Assembly (NCBI GenBank): GCA_043740085.1
Contig: JAYUCY010000019.1
Location: 1 to 12,055 of the forward strand
Origin: UBA668 sp043740085
Lineage (GTDB): Bacteria; Actinomycetota; Acidimicrobiia; Acidimicrobiales; Ilumatobacteraceae
DNA: 12,055 nt
Direction: 5' to 3'
The notes under the pieces were generated by a model. The model was given only the letters and a program-made list of their open reading frames with translations. It was not told the origin of the DNA and searched no databases. The translations under genes were made by a program, and so were the position numbers. This document shows positions 1-6,210 of the stretch, piece by piece (within the stretch, counting starts at the first letter, position 1; each line of letters opens with the position of its first letter).

Positions 1-498
1 GCGAACAGCAGCCACGGCGAGTCGAACGTTGTCGGGGTTGTGCGTGCGCCCAAGCGCAGCGAGTACCGACGGCACCATCGACTGCACCCCGATGCTGACC
101 CGGTTGACGCCCGCTGCCCGAAAGATTCGGTACATCTCCACCGTCACGTCATCGGGGTTGCACTCGACGGTGACCTCGGCGCCGGGAGCCGTCGGGATCG
201 CCCGTAGCACTTCACCCAACGCTGTCGGGTCGACGAGGGTGGGCGTACCGCCCCCAACAAAGACGCTGCTGACCGGCGCAAGCTCGGCACGCGTGATGTC
301 GGCGGTGAGGGCGGCGAGGTACTGATCCTGCAGGTGCCCGCGATCCGTCCAGGTTGCAAACGCGCAATAGTCACAGCGCTTCGCGCAGAACGGAATATGG
401 AGATACACCCCACACAGTTCAACGGCACACAGTTCAACGGCACACAGATCAACGGCACACAGATCAACGGCACTCGGGTTGACAGGTGGCTGGCTCAC
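1..498 (-). CDS. hemW: HemW-type radical SAM protein, N-terminal part (3' end beyond window)
   Basis: HemW is a radical-SAM, heme-binding chaperone related to oxygen-independent coproporphyrinogen oxidase HemN; it helps insert heme into respiratory enzymes. Seen here: the YLHIPFC segment followed by the cluster motif CxxxCxxC (Cys38, Cys42, Cys45 from the chosen start), then the GGGTPT loop (near 240-265) and the SIGVQS strand (near 70-90). About 166 residues are visible and the C-terminus is off the left edge. The start is uncertain. I chose GTG at 498, giving a 30-residue extension before the core, common in actinobacterial HemW, but it has no clear Shine-Dalgarno. GTG at 597 is the alternative: it has a GAGGG five bases upstream, but that lies inside a hairpin. 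The N-terminal extension contains four copies of a pentapeptide (AVDLC/AVELC) from a tandem repeat. Family assignment is firm; the start is not. Confidence 0.9.
   Translation of the reverse strand, partial: MSQPPVNPSAVDLCAVDLCAVELCAVELCGVYLHIPFCAKRCDYCAFATWTDRGHLQDQYLAALTADITRAELAPVSSVFVGGGTPTLVDPTALGEVLRAIPTAPGAEVTVECNPDDVTVEMYRIFRAAGVNRVSIGVQSMVPSVLAALGRTHNPDNVRLAVAAVR
411..470. repeat. Four 15-bp tandem repeats inside hemW
   Basis: Four back-to-back 15-bp units are seen: two copies of CACACAGTTCAACGG, then two with GATC instead of GTTC. A partial fifth copy starts at 471 (CAC) and diverges at once. Since 15 is a multiple of three, the hemW frame stays open and reads AVDLC twice and then AVELC twice, ending directly before the conserved GVYLHIPFC. 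There are no spacers, so it is not a CRISPR array. Confidence 0.95.
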
Positions 499-568
499 GA
501 CCAGCGCATCGTACCGCTGGCGCTCAGGGCGACCTCTTCCGACGGCGCTCCGGCCGAGCCGCCTGAGC

Positions 569-609
569 CCGAGGGTTTCGGCTGCACCCCTGGTCACTGA
601 AACCCTCGG
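569..609 (-). terminator. 11-bp hairpin between bldD-like gene and hemW; possible terminator
   Basis: CCGAGGGTTTC at 569-579 and GAAACCCTCGG at 599-609 are perfect inverse complements around a 19-nt loop. The hairpin begins about 29 nt after the stop of the bldD-like gene, in its direction of transcription. No T-run follows, so it is not a classical intrinsic terminator, but GC-rich actinobacteria often use such stems. If hemW starts at GTG 597, its start codon falls in the loop and its GAGGG ribosome site in the stem, making this a translational control element instead. Confidence 0.5.
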
Positions 610-637
610 AATGGGCGTTCACTGCCGACTTGAATGG

Positions 638-1147
638 CTAGGGGCGAAAGAGGAGATCGAGCGCATCGAGGCGCTGGCCGACCTGATCGACCGGCACATC
701 GAGCATCGCTGCGATGGCACGCGTGTCGTCACCGCGGACGGTGATGACCTTGCCGTTGAAGTCTTGGCGCTGCACCTGGATCATCTTCAGGAAGCGGACC
801 AGCATCTCGAACGGCTGGCCGCTGAGTTGCGTCAGCTTGAGCAGGTCGACAGCCAACTTCTTGTTATTCGACAACTCTGCTTCGTTGGAGGGCGTGACGT
901 CTTCACGAGGCAGTAACTGGTCGACGGGCACGTTGTAGAACTTTGCCAGACGCTCAAGACGCGGCACGGAGATGGCCCGCTCGCCGCGCTCGTAGGCGCC
1001 CAGGACGGACGCTTTGAACTCTTCGTTGGACGATGCTTCGACTTCTTGCAGCGAGAACCGCTTCTGGCGCCGGATGACACGGAGACGCTCGCCCACCTTG
1101 CGGCTGTATGGAGAGGCAACCACATCGTCTTCATCGAACTCACGCAT
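638..1147 (-). CDS. bldD: BldD-like transcriptional regulator with c-di-GMP motif
   Basis: A 169-residue DNA-binding regulator. Residues 15-80 form an XRE-type helix-turn-helix with the BldD hallmarks of an SYERGxRA-like turn (here AYERGERAIS) and a closing FYNVPVDQLLP. After a short linker, residues 95-169 resemble the C-terminal domain of Streptomyces BldD. It keeps the ligand signature RxD-x8-RxxD (Arg127-Gln-Asp129 and Arg138-Gly-Asp-Asp141), which in BldD binds cyclic-di-GMP and drives dimerisation. In Streptomyces, BldD represses sporulation genes when bound to the dinucleotide; the role here is inferred only. I chose ATG 1147 because AGGAAGAGGAA sits about 9 nt upstream; an in-frame ATG at 1240 would add 31 unlike residues. 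It lies between rsmE and hemW with its own upstream gap of 145 bp, which holds an imperfect 27-bp-spaced direct repeat (GCCCACCGCA at 1179 and 1206). Confidence 0.85.
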   Translation of the reverse strand: MREFDEDDVVASPYSRKVGERLRVIRRQKRFSLQEVEASSNEEFKASVLGAYERGERAISVPRLERLAKFYNVPVDQLLPREDVTPSNEAELSNNKKLAVDLLKLTQLSGQPFEMLVRFLKMIQVQRQDFNGKVITVRGDDTRAIAAMLDVPVDQVGQRLDALDLLFRP

Positions 1148-1241
1148 GCTCACTCGTTCCTCTTCCTGTGGCTGGTCCGCCCACCGCACCCTCAGTGGCC
1201 ATGGCGCCCACCGCAGTGACCAGCATGGCACATCGGCCACG

Positions 1242-1272
1242 AAAAAACAACGGATAGTGATCGTGAATCACT
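1242..1272 (-). terminator. Probable intrinsic terminator after rsmE
   Basis: On the minus strand, AGTGAT and ATCACT (1256-1272) form a 6-bp stem with a 5-nt loop. Five bases later comes TTGTTTTTT (1242-1250). The position, about 20 nt past the rsmE stop, fits the end of the hrcA-dnaJ-rsmE operon. The stem is short and AT-rich. The symmetric site could instead be a protein-binding site upstream of the bldD-like gene, but it does not match the order of the known BldD box. Confidence 0.5.
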
Positions 1273-1292
1273 GAGCGAGGGAATGTGCAGCT

Positions 1293-1964
1293 CTACGTCA
1301 AAAATTGAACTGCCGCCACCAAGGCTGCGGTTTCGATGCGGAGCACGTTGGGGCCAAGCGCCACAAGTACCGGCGCGACGGCGAGTTCACCGGCCGAAAA
1401 GCCACCCTCAGGCCCGATCACCACACCTCTCGGCATCCACCCAAGAGCGCCCGCCGGCACACCCGACGGCTCCGCAACCACCACCTCGTCGAGGGACAGG
1501 ACATCCGCAACGGGCGCCGGGCCACTGACCGTCGGTAACCACACACGGCGACTCTGCATCGCAGCTTCCTTCGCGACCCTACGGGCACGCGACAGTTGCC
1601 GCTCTGCGCGGTCGCCCTCCCAGCGCACGACGCTGCGCTCGCAATGCAGCAGCACAATCTCGGTGACGCCAACTTCCGTCAGCTTTTGCACCATCCACTC
1701 GGCCCGGTCGCCCTTGGGGATCGCGCTCGCAATCGTCAACTGTGGTGCGGCCAGCTCGCACGTCGGTTCGCCGACGGGTCGTACCGCCTGCCCGACAACT
1801 TCCGTCGCCTGCCAGCTGCCGCGCCCGTCGCTCACCGTCACAGACTCGCCTTCCCTGAGGCGCAGGACGCGGAACAGGTGGTGGGCGTCGTCGGGGTGCA
1901 GCGTGAGGTCGGCCAGCGACTCCACGAACACATGCGCCGCGCTGGAACGCAGCGCCGGGTTCAC
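1293..1964 (-). CDS. rsmE: 16S rRNA m3U1498 methyltransferase RsmE
   Basis: This SPOUT (trefoil-knot) methyltransferase uses S-adenosylmethionine to N3-methylate U1498 in 16S rRNA. It has 223 residues, slightly shorter than the usual 240-250. The N-terminal PUA-like part (about 1-70) contains HHLFRVLRLREGE. The C-terminal knot contains KLTEVGV and RSVVRW in the middle, then the SAM-binding loop VIGPEGGFS (from about 182) and LRIETA (208-213), all diagnostic. The start is GTG at 1964, which overlaps the dnaJ stop in a GTGA tetranucleotide and points to translational coupling. The order dnaJ-rsmE is widely conserved. Identity is secure. Confidence 0.93.
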   Translation of the reverse strand: MNPALRSSAAHVFVESLADLTLHPDDAHHLFRVLRLREGESVTVSDGRGSWQATEVVGQAVRPVGEPTCELAAPQLTIASAIPKGDRAEWMVQKLTEVGVTEIVLLHCERSVVRWEGDRAERQLSRARRVAKEAAMQSRRVWLPTVSGPAPVADVLSLDEVVVAEPSGVPAGALGWMPRGVVIGPEGGFSAGELAVAPVLVALGPNVLRIETAALVAAVQFLT

Positions 1965-3103
1965 TGGAACGCCGACTTGATGCGCGAGAAGAGCCCGTGC
2001 TCGGAGTGCACTTCCTCACCACGCAACTCGGCCAACTTTTTGAGCAGCTCGACCTCGGGCTCGGTGAGCTTCGTGGGCACCTGCACCTGCACTCGCACGC
2101 GTAAGTCGCCACGACCACGACCCTGCAGTCGGGGGACGCCACGCTGACGGAGCACGAACTCGCGACCGGGCTGTGTGCCAGCCGGCACCAGGATTTCCTC
2201 ATCACCATCGAGCGTGGGCAACAAATACTTGGCACCCAATGCAGCCTGTGCGATCGACACCGGCAGGTCGGTGATGAGATCGTCGTTCTCGCGGCGGTAA
2301 CGCTCGTGGGCTGCCACTCGAATGTGCACATACAGGTCGCCCGTGGTTCCGCCGCGGGTTCCAACTGCGCCGCGCCCCGTGAGTCGCAGCGTGGACCCGG
2401 TGTCGACGCCCGCGGGAACATCGACCTGGTAGGTCTTCTCGCTGACAATGCGACCGTCGCCGGCGCACTTCGGGCAGGGAGTGACGATGACCTGGCCAAG
2501 CCCGCTGCACTTGGGGCAGGCCGACGAGGTGACCATCTGCCCCAACATGCTTTGACGAACCCGCTGTACCTGGCCGCGACCGCTGCACTCGCTGCACATC
2601 ACCGGCTTGGTGCCCTCGCCCGCGCCGGTGCCACTGCAGTCGTCGCAACGCAGTGCGGTGCGCAGCGTGACCGGCACGGTGGCACCAAACACGGCCTGTT
2701 CGAACGCAACGTCGGCAACGACCTCAAGGTCTTGACCACGCGGCGGGCCTGCCGGACCGCGACCGCCGCCGCCGCCGCCGAACGGGCTCCCATTGCCACC
2801 AAAGAACGCATCGAAGAGGTCGCCCAGGCCGCCGCCAGCGCCCCCGCCGAACATGTCGCCGACGTTCGGGCCGTTGGCGCCGCCAACACCCTTCTCGCCG
2901 AAGCGGTCGTAGCGGGCACGGGCATCGCCGTCGCTGAGCACCTCATAGGCGCGAGCAACCTTCTTGAACTGGTCCTCCGCAGCAGCATCGCCCGGATTTG
3001 CATCGGGATGCAGCTCGCGGGCGCGCTTGCGATACGCCTTCTTCAGTTCGTCGCTGCTGGCTGTGCGGGGCACACCAAGCAGTGCGTAATAGTCGTCAGC
3101 CAT
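1961..3103 (-). CDS. dnaJ: Chaperone DnaJ (type I Hsp40)
   Basis: A 380-residue co-chaperone that stimulates DnaK ATPase and delivers unfolded clients. In order: the J domain with HPD at residues 32-34, a Gly/Phe-rich linker (about 75-120) with a run of glycines, a zinc-binding region with four CxxCxGxG-type repeats (CDDCSGTG, CSECSGRG, CPKCSGLG, CPKCAGDG), and the peptide-binding C-terminal domains. All eight zinc cysteines are present, so it is a full type I protein. I chose ATG 3103 because GGGAG lies five bases upstream; GTG 3115 would add MGAR. The gene overlaps the end of hrcA by 8 bp and rsmE by 4 bp, so the three are almost certainly one operon under HrcA control. Actinobacteria often have two dnaJ genes; this is the one beside hrcA (often called dnaJ2). 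Confidence 0.95.
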   Translation of the reverse strand: MADDYYALLGVPRTASSDELKKAYRKRARELHPDANPGDAAAEDQFKKVARAYEVLSDGDARARYDRFGEKGVGGANGPNVGDMFGGGAGGGLGDLFDAFFGGNGSPFGGGGGGRGPAGPPRGQDLEVVADVAFEQAVFGATVPVTLRTALRCDDCSGTGAGEGTKPVMCSECSGRGQVQRVRQSMLGQMVTSSACPKCSGLGQVIVTPCPKCAGDGRIVSEKTYQVDVPAGVDTGSTLRLTGRGAVGTRGGTTGDLYVHIRVAAHERYRRENDDLITDLPVSIAQAALGAKYLLPTLDGDEEILVPAGTQPGREFVLRQRGVPRLQGRGRGDLRVRVQVQVPTKLTEPEVELLKKLAELRGEEVHSEHGLFSRIKSAFQ

Positions 3104-4106
3104 TCGTGCTCCCACCGTCGCTGAGGTGCCGGCCCAATCGATCGCTCACCGCTTCGACGGTAGCGAGGGCCTGCGGATAATCCATTCGAGTCGGGCCAAG
3201 CACCCCGATGGTGCCCACCTGCTCGCCATCGACGACCACCGGCCTGACCACGACGGAGCACGCCAAAAGCGGCTCTACGCCATGCTCGGCACCGATAGCA
3301 ACTGAGAGGCCGCGATGTAACACGTCGCGCACCAGGGTGACCATCACGTACTGTTGCTCCAAGGTACGCAGTACCGAGCGGACCGTGTCGACCGCGTCGA
3401 AGGCATGCGCCATTGAGGCTGCACCCTGCACGAACACATGCTCGTCGGCAACTGACCCGTCCAGCGCTGCTGCGGCGGTTGCGCACACCGAGTCCAGTTC
3501 GCGGTCGCCCGTCAGCGGAATGTGCACGCCACTGTCCAGCGAACGCCCCACCATGTGCGCCTGCAGGTGTGCGGTGGCCGCCGACAGACGCACTTCGGAC
3601 ACTTCGTTCGTTAGCTCTACGGCCTGGTTCTCGACCACGCCATTGGACAGCACTGCAACCACCGTTGCGTGGCGGCCCACTAGCCCGACAACCTGCACCG
3701 ACCGCACGACCGCGATCTCGGCGCGTGGCCCGACGACGACCGCGGCGTGATGCGAGACCTGCGCAAGAAGGTTGGTGGTCTGATGCAACAGCTCTTCGAG
3801 GCGCCCGTGGGCCGTGTCGAAAAAGGCCCCAACACGCTGTGAGGACTGAGTGTCGAGGCGACCAGGTTGAGCCATGTGGTCGACGAAGAAGCGGTAGCCC
3901 TTATCGGTGGGTATGCGCCCAGCGGAGGTGTGCGGCTGAGCGAGGTAGCCCTCTTGTTCGAGCACGGCCATTTCGTTGCGAACGGTTGCCGAACTGACCC
4001 GCACACCAGGTGCATTGGCAATGTGGGTGGACCCGACCGGTTGCGCGGTGGCGATGTACTCCTGCACCACTGCTCTCAAGATTGCTGTCTTGCGTTCGTC
4101 GAGCAT
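3096..4106 (-). CDS. hrcA: Heat-inducible transcription repressor HrcA
   Basis: HrcA represses class I heat-shock genes by binding the CIRCE operator, and needs the GroEL chaperonin to stay folded. The 336-residue protein has a winged helix at about 1-75 with the family signature SSATVRNEMAVLEQEGYL, then HTSAGRIPTDKGYRFFVD. The remainder is the GAF-like and dimerisation domain, ending with GTIGVLGPTRMDYPQALATV. I chose ATG 4106 since GGAGG lies four bases upstream (inside a longer purine stretch); an in-frame GTG at 4157 lies within the operator. It heads an operon with dnaJ and rsmE, and the CIRCE-like repeat 41 bp upstream suggests autoregulation. Confidence 0.94.
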   Translation of the reverse strand: MLDERKTAILRAVVQEYIATAQPVGSTHIANAPGVRVSSATVRNEMAVLEQEGYLAQPHTSAGRIPTDKGYRFFVDHMAQPGRLDTQSSQRVGAFFDTAHGRLEELLHQTTNLLAQVSHHAAVVVGPRAEIAVVRSVQVVGLVGRHATVVAVLSNGVVENQAVELTNEVSEVRLSAATAHLQAHMVGRSLDSGVHIPLTGDRELDSVCATAAAALDGSVADEHVFVQGAASMAHAFDAVDTVRSVLRTLEQQYVMVTLVRDVLHRGLSVAIGAEHGVEPLLACSVVVRPVVVDGEQVGTIGVLGPTRMDYPQALATVEAVSDRLGRHLSDGGSTNG

Positions 4107-4146
4107 GGCTCCTCCGCCTTTCACCGACTCGGCGCACCGGATGCGA

Positions 4147-4173
4147 TTGGCAGTCAAGGCTACCGACTGCTAG
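4147..4173. promoter_or_regulatory. CIRCE-like HrcA operator
   Basis: Plus-strand arms TTGGCAGTC (4147-4155) and GACTGCTAG (4165-4173) are separated by exactly nine bases, the geometry of CIRCE (TTAGCACTC-N9-GAGTGCTAA). Each arm matches the consensus at 7 of 9 positions. The arms pair with each other at 7 of 9, and the C-to-G change inside each arm is symmetric (GCAGTC/GACTGC instead of GCACTC/GAGTGC). It lies 41 bp before the hrcA start and overlaps the stop codon of phr. A TTGACT that could be a -35 lies in the site on the minus strand, but no good -10 was found. Operator identity is inferred from spacing, location and neighbour. Confidence 0.75.
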
Positions 4174-5572
4174 CGGTCACCTGGCGGTACCGATGCAGGG
4201 CCTCGTCGCGCTCAACGGCGTGGTCAACCATCGGCGGGGGGTACCCATCAGGCCGCAGCAGACCGAGTTCGTGCACACCGCTTGCGCTGATGCCCGCCAG
4301 CTCCGGCACCCATTGGCGGACATAGTCACCATCGGGGTCGAAGCGCAGGGCCTGCGTCGTGGGGTTGAAGATCCGAAAATACGGCGACGCGTCGGTGCCG
4401 GTGCCCGCCGTCCACTGCCAGCCGTGACTGTTGGACGCCAGGTCGCCGTCGATGAGATGGCGCATGAAGTGACGGGCACCCCACTGCCATGGCACGTGCA
4501 GATCCTTGACCAGGAAGCTGGCCACCAGCATGCGAACTCGGTTGTGCATCCATCCGGAAGCGAGCAGTTGGCGCATTCCAGCATCGATGATTGGGTAGCC
4601 GGTCTGGCCCGTCGCCCACCGCTCAAAGTGCACCTGCGCTGCCGCACCGGTGTCGGATGTCATGGTGTTCATCCGCTGGTTGAGGTTCTCGCGGGCGGTC
4701 GCCGGCTGTCTGAAGAGTACGTCGGCGTAGAACTCGCGCCACGCCAATTCGCTGGCGAACGTGTCAGCGCCGGCACTTGGCTCAAGGTCGGCCAGCAGTT
4801 GTCGTGGATGCACCAGGCCCCAGCGCAGCGCGGCGGAAAGCCTGCTGGTGCCCTCCTCGCCCGGCAGATTGCGCTGGTCGCGGTAGTGAGCCACGGCCGG
4901 CAGAAACCGTTGCCACTGCTGATGCGCGCCAGCCTCACTCGCCCCTTCCCACCGGGTCTGTTCACGTTCGCGCGCTCGTTGAGCGGAAGTACGCACCCCC
5001 GGGTCGACGTCGGTGGTCGGGCGTGGTGGCGCGCTGTCGCCGGGTACATTCGGCGCGCCGAACCACCGCACGTCGGGCACGTCCAGCGGCGCATCCCAGC
5101 CAACCGCCCGCCACGCTTTCGAGAACGGCGTGAAGACCGCATACGGCGTGCCGTCACCCTTGTTCACCTCACCAGGTGCCACCGCGTACGGGCTGCCCAC
5201 ACCGTGCAGCCGAACCCCCAGCGAACCCAATGCGGCCGTCACTGCCGCGTCACGGACGCGACCGTACGGCGCGTAGTCGCGCGACACGTAGACCGCCTGT
5301 GCGCCCAGCTCAGCGGCGAGCGCAGGAACCACCTCTGCCGGGTCGCCGTGGCGGTAGACCAACGCCCCACCCATCGAGTCGTCCAACGCCTGTAGCGCAT
5401 CGGCCATGAAGGCCCGGCGCGGCGCCCCCGCCACCGCGAACGTGGGGTCGACAACGAATAACGGTACGACGCGTGCGCCGTCGGCTGCTGCGGCATGCAG
5501 CGCAGGAAGGTCGGCCACGCGCAGATCCCTACGGAACCACATGATCGTCGTTGAGAGCTGGCCGGCAGGCAT
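4160..5572 (-). CDS. phr: Deoxyribodipyrimidine photolyase (class I CPD type)
   Basis: A flavoprotein that uses blue light to split UV-induced pyrimidine dimers. About 470 residues from ATG 5572. The N-terminal Rossmann antenna domain begins with TTIMWFRRDLRV. The C-terminal helical FAD domain shows TSRLS (flavin phosphate contact), ELAWREFYADVL, GYPIIDAGMRQLLASGWMHNR, the WQW pair and DASPYFRIFNPTTQ, closely resembling E. coli PhrB. Tryptophans at the expected electron-transfer places are present (WMHNR, WQWGARHF, HGWQW). Start choice is weak: GTG 5611 would overlap the divergent phosphatase gene, ATG 5542 would remove the residues just before the core strand, and none has a strong ribosome site. 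The stop lies inside the hrcA operator, 53 bp before hrcA. A photolyase is more likely than a cryptochrome, but substrate (CPD or 6-4) is not proven. Confidence 0.92.
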   Translation of the reverse strand: MPAGQLSTTIMWFRRDLRVADLPALHAAAADGARVVPLFVVDPTFAVAGAPRRAFMADALQALDDSMGGALVYRHGDPAEVVPALAAELGAQAVYVSRDYAPYGRVRDAAVTAALGSLGVRLHGVGSPYAVAPGEVNKGDGTPYAVFTPFSKAWRAVGWDAPLDVPDVRWFGAPNVPGDSAPPRPTTDVDPGVRTSAQRAREREQTRWEGASEAGAHQQWQRFLPAVAHYRDQRNLPGEEGTSRLSAALRWGLVHPRQLLADLEPSAGADTFASELAWREFYADVLFRQPATARENLNQRMNTMTSDTGAAAQVHFERWATGQTGYPIIDAGMRQLLASGWMHNRVRMLVASFLVKDLHVPWQWGARHFMRHLIDGDLASNSHGWQWTAGTGTDASPYFRIFNPTTQALRFDPDGDYVRQWVPELAGISASGVHELGLLRPDGYPPPMVDHAVERDEALHRYRQVTASSR

Positions 5573-5590
5573 GGTGACGTCAGTGTCGCC

Positions 5591-5596
5591 TACCCT
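5591..5596 (+). promoter_or_regulatory. Possible -10 box for a leaderless phosphatase mRNA
   Basis: TACCCT matches the TANNNT -10 consensus of actinobacteria. Its 3' end is 8 nt from the GTG start at 5605, with no Shine-Dalgarno between, as expected for a leaderless transcript. No convincing -35 was found. Confidence 0.35.
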
Positions 5597-5604
5597 GTGC
5601 GTCT

Positions 5605-6210
5605 GTGCCACATTCTGCGTCGCTGCCCGCGCTCGTCCTACTTGTTCGTCACGGCGCCACCGAATGGTCGGTCTCTGGACAGCACACAGGTCGCACCGAT
5701 CTGTCGCTCACCGAGGAAGGTGTTGCGCAGGCGCTGGCTGCCGGCCCGCTGATTGAGGAGCTGCTGGAGGGCCGCGATCCGCTGGTCTTCACCAGTCCCC
5801 TCGAGCGTGCGGCCCGAACCGCCGAGCTGGCCCTCCCCCATCGACCGGCGGAACCGTTGGATGCGTTGCTGGAGTTCGACTACGGCGACTACGAAGGGCT
5901 GACCAGTTCGCAGATCATGGAAAGGGACCCCGAGTGGAACCTCTTCACTACCGGCTGCCCCGGCGGCGAGAGCATCATGCAAGTGTCGGCTCGGTGCGAT
6001 GCCTTCGTCGCCAAGGTCGAGCGAGTGGGTGCCGGCCGCGCTGTCGTCGCCTTCACCCACGGCCACCTCAGCCGCATCCTCACGGCGCGCATGCTGAACC
6101 TGCCAGCCGCCGGGGGGGCGTCACTCTGGAACGACACCGCCAGCGTCGGAGTAATCAACGAACACCGCGGCAAGCTGGTGTTGGTCGGTTGGAACCTCTG
6201 CGCGTACTGA
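5605..6210 (+). CDS. Histidine phosphatase family protein (phosphoglycerate mutase-like)
   Basis: A 201-residue member of the branch-1 histidine phosphatase superfamily, which removes phosphate through a phosphohistidine intermediate. The catalytic RHG is at residues 15-17, preceded by a hydrophobic strand. The acidic segment EFDYGDYEGLT lies near residue 90, and the second catalytic histidine is His152 in FTHGHLSR. The C-terminal strand (NDTASVGVI) is also family-like, so the gene is complete. Substrate cannot be told: the family includes GpmB-like, acid phosphatase and alpha-ribazole phosphatase enzymes. The start is GTG with a -10-like box close by. It is divergent from phr and convergent with the MFS gene, whose tail it overlaps by 90 bp. 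Confidence 0.88.
   Translation: MPHSASLPALVLLVRHGATEWSVSGQHTGRTDLSLTEEGVAQALAAGPLIEELLEGRDPLVFTSPLERAARTAELALPHRPAEPLDALLEFDYGDYEGLTSSQIMERDPEWNLFTTGCPGGESIMQVSARCDAFVAKVERVGAGRAVVAFTHGHLSRILTARMLNLPAAGGASLWNDTASVGVINEHRGKLVLVGWNLCAY

Noticed and set aside
411..470. CRISPR-like array
   Set aside because: Units are only 15 bp, contiguous and without spacers, and lie in a coding frame.
144..473. Minus-strand frame starting with repeated MPLICVPL-type peptides
   Set aside because: The tandem repeat is open in this frame too, but downstream it does not encode HemW; the neighbouring frame has the radical-SAM motif.
1148..1240. N-terminal extension of the bldD-like gene to ATG 1240
   Set aside because: The extra 31 residues do not resemble the family, and a good ribosome site lies directly before ATG 1147.
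1579..2499. Minus-strand open frame of 306 codons
   Set aside because: It overlaps rsmE and dnaJ in another frame; both of those carry diagnostic motifs.
2306..3124. Plus-strand open frame of 272 codons rich in alanine
   Set aside because: It is antisense to the dnaJ zinc-finger and Gly-rich region; the alanine comes from the complement of GC-rich codons.
4107..4157. Longer HrcA starting at 4157
   Set aside because: It would run through the operator; ATG 4106 has a GGAGG site and gives the usual N-terminus.
4010..5395. Long plus-strand open frame of 461 codons
   Set aside because: It is antisense to phr, whose protein matches its family end to end; the translation is rich in Arg, His and Pro with no recognisable motif.
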